In this document: one piece after another, positions 14,234 through 23,800 of the stretch
Layout of the letters: every line of letters begins with the position of its first letter
Position numbering within the stretch: position 1 is the first letter of the stretch
Position numbers and translations under genes: made by a program
NCBI GenBank assembly: GCA_020161355.1
Contig: JAIUOF010000005.1
Span: forward strand, 186,001 to 250,000
From: Bacteroidota bacterium
GTDB taxonomy: Bacteria > Bacteroidota > Bacteroidia > Cytophagales > Spirosomataceae
Direction: 5' to 3'
Length of the DNA stretch: 64,000 bases
Notes under the pieces: model-generated
The model's database searches: none
What the model saw: the letters and a program-made list of their open reading frames with translations, nothing else
Told to the model about the DNA's origin: nothing

Positions 14234-16954
14234 ATGTTGAAAGTTTCTAAAATATTATTAACGGTTCTCAGTGTTTTGGGAGTGAATTTTTTCACACTTG
14301 CACAGGACTATGATGATCATGAGACTTTTGGCGTGCAGATGCTCAATGACACGATTATTGTGAAAAATGGTCAGTTTGCGTTTAATTCCTTTACTGTAAA
14401 TAACAATTCAAGTCAATCACAACATTTCAATGTGCAATACAACCTGCCATCAGGTTGGAGTTTTGTCACAAACCCTACACCATCATTTGAAATCAAAAGA
14501 GGAGAGTTTATTACTGTTCCATTCAGGATTTCACCTTCAAGAAATTCATTAGGGGATTACAATTATCCTGTTTCGATAATTTTGAAAAACACATTAACGG
14601 GAAAAGAAAAAATAAAAAGTTTTGTAGTAAAAATCAAACAAAATACAGTCTGGTCGGCTAGTTTACTTTCGTCATCAATTGTGATTTCTAAAATAGATAG
14701 CCTGCCGAGGTTTCAATTAAAAATTAAAAATTCAGGTAACAAAAGAGAGCTTTTTGATATCGAGGTAAAAACTGATCTCAGAATAAGCCTGCCGTCAATC
14801 GGCACTCAGGCATTTCTTGCACCGGGAAAAGATACCACCCTGACGGTTTATATCTCCAATAACTTCAAAAATTCTAATACCAGTTCGGTTGTTTTTTATG
14901 TAAAAGCCAAAGCTGAAACCCAAATGATCACCGGTACCGTCTATTTTGCTCAGGAGACTTTGGTAGGTCACAAAAAAAGGTACGGTATCCTGCCGTTTAA
15001 TCTGGAATATATGGGAGTAAATGCTCTTATGCCCAGGCAAGGATATTTTTATTTCAATATTGACGGTGAATTTCAGCTCAATGCTAACAACAATTTCACA
15101 TTCAGATACAGAACCAACTCATTTTCAAATGAAGATCAATTCAATACCAGTTCCTTATTTTTAAATTACCAGGGTAAAAAATTGAATGTTTTTGCAGGTA
15201 ATATGGTGAGTTTTGTAAACTATCAAATCAATGGTGATGGGTTGAAAATTGGCTATAAGATTAATAATAAGAATGATATTCAGAGTTTTGCTGTGAAAAG
15301 CAGACTTTCAGATTCGGATATTTTAGGATTTAAGCAAGAATATAATGCCGATAACCGGAAGTCTTTTTCTACCAATTTATTATATGTAAAGGACAACCAA
15401 AAGCATGAAAATTTGTTTTTTGGAATTCATAAATTTGACTTAAAATTTTCAACTACCAGACAATTAATGTTTACCGGTGGATACAGCAATGAATTCAATG
15501 TTGTGAAAAATGAAAACAACAAAGGCCTCATGGGAGGATATCGGGTAGAATGGAAGAAAGGGCGGGCAAAATTGCAGTCTTCATATCAGTATTATTCTGA
15601 CCGCTTTCCGGGTCTATTTAAAGGGCTGAAATATGGAAGTCACGAATTGTCAGTAGGAAGTAAAGGGAAGGGGCTGTACTTTTTTTCTGAATCTACCTTC
15701 CGGAATCCATTTACAGAACCCAATGAGGTGGTTTCAGTTTTTCAAAACTCCAGTATCAATGAGCATGGAGCAAGGCTGAGATTCAATAATAATGTAAATC
15801 ATGCTACTTTTAGTTATTCGATTTTGAATCAATACCAGAAAAACACCGAATTAGGCAAGATGGCCGGCCAAAAGCTAGGATTTAATTTTTCTACAAATAG
15901 GATCAAGTTTAATCAATCTCTGATGCTAAATTATGTAAAATCAACTATTACAGGATCAACAAATAAAAACCTGGGAGAGACTTTTAGTGTGTTTTATCAG
16001 CTAAAATATAAGGAGTTTGGCTTAAACGGGAATTATAACGATGGTGCAGTTTATTATTTTGATTATCTCAATTTTGCAAATTCTGATACCAAACCGAGTT
16101 CTTATAACCTTTCGCTTTCTTATACCTTAAATAACAAGGCCCGAACATTCTATAATCGTAGTTTTGTGTCTTTGGTGAAAAATTCAGGCATTAGTGACCG
16201 ATCTCTGAATTATGCCAACGAATTTTTTATAGAAATCCCAAGAGTAAGGGCCTCATTTAATGTGTATTCCAATATCAATCTCTTAAATGCAAGATTAGCT
16301 CCTTCATTAAATATTTCATTTAAAAAAGCATTGGGAATACCTATGGTATTTAAAACCAGGTATCATTCGGCAAGCATATTTTTGTTTAAAGATAAAAATA
16401 ACAATGACCTGTTTGATAAAGGGGAAGAGCCGGTTTCTGATGTAAATATTCAGATTAATGGCACTACCCTGCAAACCAATAAGAAAGGGATGGTTTTCCT
16501 TAAAAATGTAGAGAAAGGTGATTATGTGGTTGACTTTCGCAAAATACAGAACCTCAAAGGTTGGGTTATAAAAGGAGGCTCTACCGATACTTTAAATATG
16601 AATCAAAATGTGGCGATAGGAGTGCCATTCAGACAGAGTCAGATGGTTTCGGGAAGAGTTGTTTTTGAAAGTGAAAATTTGAGAAACCAAAGCAAAGAAA
16701 GTGTAGGCGGGATATTGATTTTTGCCATAAATAAAAGTGGAGAAGTGGTCAAAACTGCCACCAACAGCAATGGGGAGTTCTTTTTTAACCTCAATAAGGA
16801 TACTTATAACATTCAGATTCCAACCAATATTTTTGGGGAGGGTATTAGTGTTTCCAAATCAATTATTGCTGTAGATCTTACCCAATCTGAGGTACCTGAA
16901 GTGATATTTAAAGTAACCCAGAAGAAAAGGCAAATCAATATAAAGAAGAATTAA
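14234..16954 (+). CDS. Usher-like outer-membrane beta-barrel protein
   Basis: The 906 residues begin with a Sec signal (MLKVSKILLTVLSVLG, cut after TLAQ). Residues about 30-245 form two Ig/NEW3-like domains (VNNNSSQSQHFNVQYNLPSG, then FQLKIKNSGNKRELFDIEV). Residues about 255-700 contain many alternating, aromatic-ended strands typical of a large beta-barrel (FRYRTNSFSNEDQF, YQYYSDRFPG, YNLSLSYTLNN). The C-terminus carries two SdrD/CnaB-like domains: FLFKDKNNNDLFDKGEEPV near 716 and VSGRVVFES...NSNGEFFF near 800-866. Chaperone-usher ushers likewise combine a barrel with periplasmic Ig-like domains. No usher family match can be claimed without a profile search. Neighbouring subunit and chaperone-like genes support a translocation pore. 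The alternative is a generic outer-membrane adhesin platform. Confidence 0.72.
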   Translation: MLKVSKILLTVLSVLGVNFFTLAQDYDDHETFGVQMLNDTIIVKNGQFAFNSFTVNNNSSQSQHFNVQYNLPSGWSFVTNPTPSFEIKRGEFITVPFRISPSRNSLGDYNYPVSIILKNTLTGKEKIKSFVVKIKQNTVWSASLLSSSIVISKIDSLPRFQLKIKNSGNKRELFDIEVKTDLRISLPSIGTQAFLAPGKDTTLTVYISNNFKNSNTSSVVFYVKAKAETQMITGTVYFAQETLVGHKKRYGILPFNLEYMGVNALMPRQGYFYFNIDGEFQLNANNNFTFRYRTNSFSNEDQFNTSSLFLNYQGKKLNVFAGNMVSFVNYQINGDGLKIGYKINNKNDIQSFAVKSRLSDSDILGFKQEYNADNRKSFSTNLLYVKDNQKHENLFFGIHKFDLKFSTTRQLMFTGGYSNEFNVVKNENNKGLMGGYRVEWKKGRAKLQSSYQYYSDRFPGLFKGLKYGSHELSVGSKGKGLYFFSESTFRNPFTEPNEVVSVFQNSSINEHGARLRFNNNVNHATFSYSILNQYQKNTELGKMAGQKLGFNFSTNRIKFNQSLMLNYVKSTITGSTNKNLGETFSVFYQLKYKEFGLNGNYNDGAVYYFDYLNFANSDTKPSSYNLSLSYTLNNKARTFYNRSFVSLVKNSGISDRSLNYANEFFIEIPRVRASFNVYSNINLLNARLAPSLNISFKKALGIPMVFKTRYHSASIFLFKDKNNNDLFDKGEEPVSDVNIQINGTTLQTNKKGMVFLKNVEKGDYVVDFRKIQNLKGWVIKGGSTDTLNMNQNVAIGVPFRQSQMVSGRVVFESENLRNQSKESVGGILIFAINKSGEVVKTATNSNGEFFFNLNKDTYNIQIPTNIFGEGISVSKSIIAVDLTQSEVPEVIFKVTQKKRQINIKKN

Positions 16955-16964
16955 TACCGCAATC

Positions 16965-17480
16965 TTATTGAGCAGTAAGCGTTAAAACGACCACGATTGC
17001 AAAGCTACCTCCTTCGTAATCAAGGCCTGGAGAAGCTTTAAGGTCGAGTTTGAAATTATTACCCTGTGCGTTCTGACTACCTCTTGAGCCAGAGGCTACT
17101 GGTGATGGATTGAGAGAAAATGGAATGAATGTGTTGTCAGAATCTTTTTTAATGCTTAAAACTGATGCAGGCATTTGCGTGGCAGTGTTGGGGCCGATAG
17201 TAAGGAAATTGGAAGTAAGGCTCGAAGCATTTAATACCCAGTTTTGGTTGGTATTCACTCTGACATTAAACCGGTTATTTATGATTATGCCATCATTGAG
17301 CTCCTGACTACTGTTAAATCTTATGTTTGAGCTGCCGTTAAATGAGATGTCTAACTGGGTATATGGGTTTACCCTTACATTTATTAAGGCATTTCGGGTA
17401 ATGGTACTTTGTGCCATTGAAAATAGAGGGAACAAAACTACCCAGAGTATTTTAAAATATGTTTTTTTACTAAAAATCAT
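16965..17480 (-). CDS. Secreted fimbrial-subunit-like protein 5 (opposite strand)
   Basis: The ATG at 17480 gives MIFSKKTYFKILWVVLFPLF and a cut after SMAQ; it follows the stop of the upstream gene after one base, so the two genes are translationally coupled. The mature part repeats the subunit plan: INVRVNPYTQLDISFN, RFNVRVNTNQNWVLNA, VLSIKKDS, GSRGSQNAQGNNFKLDL, ASPG and the last strand VVVLTLTAQ. It is more diverged than subunits 1-4. It is convergent with the barrel gene, with only 10 bp between them. A longer start at 17507 would overlap the neighbour and break the signal peptide. Confidence 0.8.
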   Translation of the reverse strand: MIFSKKTYFKILWVVLFPLFSMAQSTITRNALINVRVNPYTQLDISFNGSSNIRFNSSQELNDGIIINNRFNVRVNTNQNWVLNASSLTSNFLTIGPNTATQMPASVLSIKKDSDNTFIPFSLNPSPVASGSRGSQNAQGNNFKLDLKASPGLDYEGGSFAIVVVLTLTAQ

Positions 17481-17481
17481 T

Positions 17482-17958
17482 TTAATATTCAGACACAGTA
17501 AACGCAATGGTGTAATTATAAATATTGGAAGGGTTGCTCAAATCTATTGGGTTGAGAATGAGATTATAGTTTATGGTGTCACTTTTTCGGGCTCGGCCTG
17601 TTACATTGGCTACCAATTGATCATTTATACCAATATTAAAAGTCTGTTGATAAGCACTTGACATGGTGAAATTTGAGCTATTATATTTAATTGAAAAAAA
17701 AGTCGAGGGGTCAATGATCGTTGAAAGAGAATTAATTGGCACGATTTTGCAGTAAATATTATAACGACCTCTGTTAGAGTTATTAATACTTAAAGTAAAC
17801 GCATTTGGAATTATCCTTTGGCTATTAAAATTAGAACTACTGGTATAATCAAATGTTAATGTAGAAGTCTGTAACACGTAGGAGAATGTTTGTGCATTAA
17901 CTTTGTCAAACAAAAAAAGCAAACTTATTATAAGTACGAAGTGTCTTAACCTGAGCAT
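17482..17958 (-). CDS. Secreted protein 6 of the fibre-like locus (possible tip subunit)
   Basis: The 158 residues start with a Sec signal, MLRLRHFVLIISLLFLFDKV, cut near VNAQ. The mature protein is Ser/Asn/Tyr-rich and predicted all-beta (TLTFDYTSSSNFNSQ, FTLSINNSNRGRYNIYCKI), ending with the alternating strand YTIAFTVSEY. It lacks the LSVRKSG and GSKGG motifs of the other subunits, so it is the most divergent member and could be a tip or adaptor protein. It is the first gene of a two-gene minus-strand unit and diverges from the chaperone-like gene 47 bp away. Membership rests on the signal peptide, beta-pattern and position. Confidence 0.75.
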   Translation of the reverse strand: MLRLRHFVLIISLLFLFDKVNAQTFSYVLQTSTLTFDYTSSSNFNSQRIIPNAFTLSINNSNRGRYNIYCKIVPINSLSTIIDPSTFFSIKYNSSNFTMSSAYQQTFNIGINDQLVANVTGRARKSDTINYNLILNPIDLSNPSNIYNYTIAFTVSEY

Positions 17959-18005
17959 TTCGTTTTGAAAATGATTTAAAAATTAAAAGTAAACTAAAAT
18001 TATAA

Positions 18006-18809
18006 ATGAAACGTCTTTTTGCAGGTTTTTTCTTAATTTTCTCATTAAACCAGCTTTCTGCCCAGCAGATCAATATCAATCCCTCCCTTATTGATTTTCA
18101 CATCAGCAATGTTGGCTCATCTGAGTCTCAGGCGGTGGTGATTACCAACAATTCAAGTACAAAGCAGTCATTTGAATTGAGTTTGGGTGACTGGAACAGG
18201 AAAAATGATGGCTCTCATGAATATTTTAAACCTAACACAATGCCTTATTCGTGTGCCGACTGGATAAAATTGGATAAAACGTTTATAGAAATTGAACCCG
18301 GTAAAGCAGGTGAAGTGCTGATTTCAATGCAGGCACCTACTAATCCGGAAGAGCTGGAAGTGATGAAATGGGCGATGCTCTTTGTACAAAGTGCCAACCT
18401 GAAAAAACCTGTTACAAATGGTCCAAACGAAGCCAAGGCTTCAATTCAGGAAATAATCAGAGTGGGCGTTCATATATACCAGACTCCCGCCTCACTCACC
18501 GAAGCATCGGCAAGTGCCATTGCTTTAACTCAGAACGCCAAACAGCCCAAAGTATATGATTTTGAAGTAAAAAATACTGGAAAGGTGATGATTTCTGGTA
18601 ATTTTCATTTGGAAATTACAAACCTTGCAACTTCAGCCGAAACGGTTTTGCCGGTAAAGACTTTTCCGATATTTCCAGGTGGTACACGTATAGTTCCTTT
18701 CGAACTCCCCGCTGACCTCAAACCTGGTAAATATTCCATATTGGGTGTGCTCGATTATGGCGAAAATTATTCGCTTGAAGCCGTTGAAAAAAACATAGAG
18801 ATAAAATAA
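18006..18809 (+). CDS. PapD-like periplasmic chaperone
   Basis: The 267 residues start with MKRLFAGFFLIFSLNQLSA before QQ, a Sec signal. Two Ig-like domains follow. The first has NPSLIDFHISNVGSSESQAV and ITNNSSTKQSFELSL, a pattern of PapD/MSP-type domains, and continues with IEIEPGKAGEVLISMQAP. The second, from about 180, has YDFEVKNTGKVMISGNFHLE and PGGTRIVPFELPADLKPGKY. Fimbrial chaperones have exactly two Ig domains and cap subunits through strand exchange. The usual conserved Arg/Lys pair of classical chaperones cannot be assigned by eye. The locus context (six secreted subunits and a barrel) supports the role. A terminator follows. Confidence 0.72.
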   Translation: MKRLFAGFFLIFSLNQLSAQQININPSLIDFHISNVGSSESQAVVITNNSSTKQSFELSLGDWNRKNDGSHEYFKPNTMPYSCADWIKLDKTFIEIEPGKAGEVLISMQAPTNPEELEVMKWAMLFVQSANLKKPVTNGPNEAKASIQEIIRVGVHIYQTPASLTEASASAIALTQNAKQPKVYDFEVKNTGKVMISGNFHLEITNLATSAETVLPVKTFPIFPGGTRIVPFELPADLKPGKYSILGVLDYGENYSLEAVEKNIEIK

Positions 18810-18814
18810 AAAAA

Positions 18815-18841
18815 CAGGGTTGAGCATTCAGCCCTTTTTTG
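18815..18841 (+). terminator. Terminator after the chaperone-like gene
   Basis: AGGGTTGA-gcat-TCAGCCCT is an imperfect stem followed by six T. Confidence 0.75.
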
Positions 18842-18929
18842 TTTTAGGAGTGTGCAAAAATTATTTTATCCAAAATTATATAGAAAGGCCTCAAATTAAT
18901 TTTAATTTGCATGTTCAATATTTTCAGAG

Positions 18930-19718
18930 ATGCTTCCTAAGGTCATTGCAATTACTAATCAAAAAGGTGGAGTTGGAAAAACCACCACTGCAGTCAATCT
19001 GTCTGCGGGCCTTTCTGCCCGCGGGTACAAGGTACTGCTGATTGATACCGACCATCAGGCTAGTTGTACAGTTGCTTTTGGTTTGAAAACTGAATTTGAC
19101 AACCGAAGCATTTATTCTGCTCTTGTAGGTTTGAGTCCCATTCAGGACTGCATTTTACGTTCCGGATACCCCAATCTCGACATTATTCCTTCAACGCCGC
19201 ATTTGGTCGGTGCCGAAATCGAACTCGTTAATTTTACTGAGCGGGAATACATCCTCACTGAAATATTGGAGCCAATCAGGCCGCTGTATGATTTCATTTT
19301 TATCGATTGTCCCCCATCACTGGGAATCGTTCCGGTCAATAGTCTGATGGCCAGCGATTCAATTATTATTCCTCTTCAATGTGAGTTTTTTGGTATTGAA
19401 GGTCTGGAATTGATATTGGGTACCTTAAAAATCATTCAAAAAAGACTTAAGCCCGAGCTATACGTGGAGGGTATTCTTCTGACCATGTATGAGGAAGGTA
19501 ATCAGCTTTCCAATCAGATTTTGCAGCTTATGCATGAAAACTTCGGAGAGCAGATATTTGATACTTTTATCCCGCGTGATGGTGCTTTTATTGATTCCAC
19601 CGCAAAACAGATTCCTGTAATTCTTGACCGAAAAATATATTCCGAAGGAGCTAAAGCTTATGACAGACTTATTTTAGAGTTTTTGGAAAAGTACAATTTA
19701 AAAAAGGTAAAAGCTTGA
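18930..19718 (+). CDS. Orphan ParA-family ATPase
   Basis: The 262 residues contain the deviant Walker A NQKGGVGKTTTAVNL near 10-24, the LLIDTDHQAS switch, and FIFIDCPPSLGIVPVNS near 124-140 as Walker B. ParA proteins position plasmids, chromosomes or protein complexes by cycling on DNA. It is clearly a paralogue of the chromosomal ParA at 59797 (shared IYSALVG, IPS, REYIL), but it has His where ParA normally has Pro in TDPQA. No parB lies beside it; the next gene encodes a secreted protein. It follows the fibre-like locus after a terminator, so a role in placing that machinery is conceivable but unproven. Confidence 0.93.
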   Translation: MLPKVIAITNQKGGVGKTTTAVNLSAGLSARGYKVLLIDTDHQASCTVAFGLKTEFDNRSIYSALVGLSPIQDCILRSGYPNLDIIPSTPHLVGAEIELVNFTEREYILTEILEPIRPLYDFIFIDCPPSLGIVPVNSLMASDSIIIPLQCEFFGIEGLELILGTLKIIQKRLKPELYVEGILLTMYEEGNQLSNQILQLMHENFGEQIFDTFIPRDGAFIDSTAKQIPVILDRKIYSEGAKAYDRLILEFLEKYNLKKVKA

Positions 19719-19842
19719 ATTTCATTGAGAACAGGCATTTTTTTTTCTGTATAAATACATTCTGATTTTTAATTAAATCAAATAATTATTCAAATAGATA
19801 TTTTTTGAAAACAGTGAGTTTCAAAATAGCCTTGATAAACTA

Positions 19843-20550
19843 ATGACGTTTTTTAAAAAAAAATCAAAAATTTTCTTTTTGGCTTTAATTGTCAATTTTT
19901 TCCTGACAATCAGCACCTATGCTCATATTGATGCTGAGACCTCAGGCCTTGATTTTGAGAAAGCTTATCCCGGAAAACTAAAAGCCCGATTCAGGAATAG
20001 AAAATTGATACGATCTTTTAAGGGAGGATATTCGGAAGAAAAAATTATTGCAATACCCAAAAATACCAGGCCTCCGGTAGAAAAATACCTTAGAAAAAAA
20101 TATATCAGACAGCATGGCAGGCAATTTTATCACCGGGGTGCTGCTTTTATAGTAGTAAAAAGCTGGCTTGAGAGTGGCCCTTTTGAAAAATTTCCCCCAA
20201 GAAAATACTGCATGTTAAAGTCAGATATGAACCACTTATTGAAAGAATATAGAAAGAGTCATGATGTATCGGTTATTGAAAATGCCCTTGGATATGCACC
20301 CGGCACCTTAAAGTCTCTGGAAGACGAATTATATGTTTTTTATATTGATCATCAAAATTATAAATTTCAAATCCCTGACGGTACTGAAATTGGGGCCAAC
20401 AACCTGTGGGAACCCGGCGGCTTAACTTCAGGAAAATGCAAAGAAGCGGTAATGATTAATAAAGCCGGAGCAGATATTACCATCGTATTTGACAAGCAAC
20501 TTTCTAATTTGCAAAAACAGCTCAAGTGGCAAAAGGTTAGGTTATATTAG
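19843..20550 (+). CDS. Secreted protein of unknown function
   Basis: The 235 residues begin with a Sec signal (KIFFLALIVNFFLTISTYA, cut before HID). The mature part is basic at first (KLKARFRNRKLIRSFKGG, EKYLRKKYIRQHGRQFYHRG), and later contains FPPRKYCMLKSDM, IENALGYAPGTLKSLEDEL, DGTEIGANNLWEPGGLTSGK and MINKAGADITIVFD. Two Cys (about 125 and 203) could form a disulfide. I do not recognise a family. It has no lipobox and ends with a TAG that overlaps the stop of a minus-strand gene remnant. It is probably periplasmic or extracellular. Confidence 0.75.
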   Translation: MTFFKKKSKIFFLALIVNFFLTISTYAHIDAETSGLDFEKAYPGKLKARFRNRKLIRSFKGGYSEEKIIAIPKNTRPPVEKYLRKKYIRQHGRQFYHRGAAFIVVKSWLESGPFEKFPPRKYCMLKSDMNHLLKEYRKSHDVSVIENALGYAPGTLKSLEDELYVFYIDHQNYKFQIPDGTEIGANNLWEPGGLTSGKCKEAVMINKAGADITIVFDKQLSNLQKQLKWQKVRLY

Positions 20551-20711
20551 TCAGCCATTCTTCTGAAATCATCAACTAAACAGAAGAATTGCTCCTCCCC
20601 ATATATTTTCCTCAAAAAGTTCTCCTCAGTGAGAGTGTCCATATAATCTTCGTCAAAATATTTTGAATAAATCTTTCAGAGGAAATTTCTTAATCTATCA
20701 AAAGAGGACAT
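20547..20711 (-). pseudogene. Short gene remnant with an internal stop
   Basis: From ATG at 20711 the minus strand reads MSSFDRLRNFL, a TGA, then KIYSKYFDEDYMDTLTEENF, LRKIYGEEQFFCLVDDFRRM, AD and a TAA at 20547-20549. The composition looks coding: acidic and aromatic, no low-complexity AT codons, and an open frame on both sides of the single TGA. The stop overlaps that of the preceding plus-strand gene. It may be a small gene inactivated by one mutation, or the working part may start at the internal ATG of YMDTL. No homologue is recognised. Confidence 0.35.
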
Positions 20712-20872
20712 TTCTGATCTAAAGTATTTATGGTCAAATAATAACGATTGTCGAAAAAATAAAAAAAATTAATGTTATTCAATGTTTAAATAAAAAAATT
20801 TTAAAAAATATTTTTTTAATAAAATAATTTATTAAACTTTGAGAAAATTTTATAACATTTTTTTAAACAAAT
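20712..20872. other. Very AT-rich leader of the SusC gene
   Basis: The sequence is almost all A and T, with no open frame. It must contain the promoter of the susC-susD unit, but no TTTG-N19-TAnnTTTG pair is convincing. Confidence 0.4.
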
Positions 20873-23800
20873 ATGAATATGGTAAGAAAGCTACGTTTTT
20901 TGGTGGTCTTTTTCATACTTATGAGCTTCAAATCAATGGCTCAGAGTGTGACAGGTACCGTTTCAGATACCAAAGGTGACAGATTACCCGGCGTATCTGT
21001 AGCATTGAAAGGAAGCACGATGGGAACTGCAACAGACGGAGAGGGAAAGTTTGCCATAAATATCCCTGCTTCACTCTACAGCAAGGCAGTTTTGGTGGTA
21101 TCTTATATTGGGTACAATACTCTGGAGGTGCCAGTTGCAGGCAAAAGTAGCCTGAGTATCGCCCTGGAAGAAGGGGCACTTAACTTGAATGAAGTAGTGG
21201 TCACCGCTTTAGGTATTGCCAAAGATCAAAAATCATTGGGTTATGCCACAACTCAAATCCAGTCCAAAGAGCTCATCAAGGTTGCAAATACCAACGTTGC
21301 GTCTTCATTGTATGGTAAAGCTCCGGGTGTGAGAATCGCTAGTGGACCTGGTGGTGCCACAAGTCCGGTAAATATTACAGTTAGGGGTGGAAATTCACTC
21401 TCTCTTCAAACTCAGCCAATTATTATTCTGGATGGTGTTCCTATCAGAAATGGTGCCGTGAGCAATGATAACTATTGGGGTGACCAACGTCAGAGAGGTA
21501 ATGGTCTTAATGATATCAACCCTGAGGACATTGAAAGCTTATCGATTCTAAAAGGTGCATCGGCTGCGGCTCTTTATGGCTCAGAAGCGGTGAACGGTGT
21601 GGTTTTGATTACCACCAAAAAGGGTACCGGTAAAGGGTTTTCGGTGGACTTTAATACTAATTATTCAGTGGATAAAGTAGCGTATTTGCCTCGTTTTCAG
21701 AATGTAAGAGGTGCAGGTGCTCCTTTAAATGTAAGCAATGGTGGCCAGGATGCGAATGGTTTCGTCTGGTATGATACCAATGGTGATGGTACCAAAGATA
21801 CCAGAGGTTTATTGCAGTATTCCATAAACTTTGGACCTAAATTTGACGGTCAGCCAATCATGTCATGGGATGGTGTGGTACGTCCATATTCTGCTCAACC
21901 AGATGGATACAAAAATTTATTTCAGGATGCACAAAACTCTCAGGTCAATGTAGCTGTAATGCAGTCTAATAGTATGGTAACGTCCAGACTTTCATTTACT
22001 CGTCAGGACAATGAAGGAGTGAGCTTAAATGCTAAAAACCAGAGAAATATAGCTAATTTGAATACCACGTTTAATTTCTCAAAGAAATTTAAAACAGATG
22101 TGATGGTGAATTATATTAACCAAAATACAATGAACCGTCCGTATTCTACTGACCGAATGATCAACAACTTTGCAGGTATGCTGGGTAGATTTGATAATGG
22201 TGACTGGTATAAAAATAAGTATCAATCAAGTCAGGGTTATAAAGCAGTGATAGGGGCTACCGGACAATCGGTTACTCCATCCGAAAATATCATTTACAAT
22301 GGGTATCGGGCTGATATTCTTGACTATATGTGGAGAGTTTACCGCCACAATGTAGATGAGAAAAGTAATCGGGTCATTGCCAACATTACAAATACTTTTA
22401 ATGTAACTCCAAACTTCAGCCTGAGAGCAAGATTCTCAAATGACTTTACTTCGCAAAACAGCGACGACAGGAGAGCAACAGAAAAACCGCTTGCATTTGG
22501 TTATTCAGGAGAATATATCTCAACCAATGAGTTATATAGTGTGCTTTATGGCGAATTTCTTGCTACCTATATCAATAAATTAACGGATAAATTGGAACTT
22601 ACAGTAAGAGGTGGCTACAACGCAACCAATAGCTCTTTTAACTTGACCAGCAGGTCGACTGACGGTGGATTAAGTTCAGAAAACTTTTTTGATGTTGCTG
22701 CTTCTGTAAATAAAGCAAATAGTGACACACGTCGTCAGAATCGTATAATTGACGCCCTTGTAGGGGTAGTGAATTTGGATTACGATAATTTTGCTTATCT
22801 TGAAGGAACCATTCGTAGAGACCGTACTTCTACCATGCACCCCGATAATAATAGCTTTTTATATCCTTCTATTAATTCCAGCCTTGTATTTTCACAAAAA
22901 TGGACCATGCCTTCATTCCTGGATTATGGAAAATTGAGAGCCTCCTGGGGAATTGTAGGTAATTATCCCGGCATTTATGACGCTCCAATTTCGTATTCAC
23001 AAGGTACTTTGGGTAGTCAGGTAAATGGCGGTAGTTCAGTACTTTATACCGAACTTCCCTGGTCATTTGGAAATGATAAAATTGCCCCTGAAAGAAAATA
23101 TGAATATGAAATAGGATTGGAAACCAGGCTATTCAAAAACAAAATAGGATTAGATATTACGCATTATAATGCTCAGATCAGAAATCAAATTTTGAGGACT
23201 ACCCTGGCCGCCACAACAGGAGCGGGTGAGATTTTGGCAAATACCGGAACACTTCGAAATAAAGGTATCGAGGTGGGTTTGAATACAACTCCTGTGAAAA
23301 GAAGCAATTTTAACTGGGAATTGAGTGTTAATTATGCCTGGAACCGCAATAAGGTTGAGAAACTCACCGATAATTCAAGTGAGATACTTCATGCTGATTA
23401 TGATGGAAATGCCGCTCAGTTAAGATCTATTGTCGGTCAGCCGATGGGAGACTTATTTGCACATGGTATTGCTACTGATGCAAGCGGGAATTACATAGTT
23501 CAAAGCGATGGTTTGTATAAGCTGGATGCCAACTGGAAAAAAATTGGTAATACACAACCTGTAGGGGTGGGAGGTATTTTCAATACTTTTACTTTTAAAG
23601 GTTTTAGTCTTAATGCCGCCATTGATTACAGATTGGGTGGTTACGTGATGCCTACAGGTGTAAACTGGATGACATCAAGAGGTTTAACCGAAGAATCCAT
23701 CAAATATATGGATGCTGAAAGTGGCGGCCTTTCCTATTATGTGAAAGACGGAAAGGGAATTCAAACCACTTCTGCCACCGGTCCTAACGGTGAGACAGTT

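Noticed and set aside
18006..18809. Gliding or type IX secretion component
   Set aside because: Neither a T9SS C-terminal domain nor any Por/Gld motif was seen in this gene or its neighbours.
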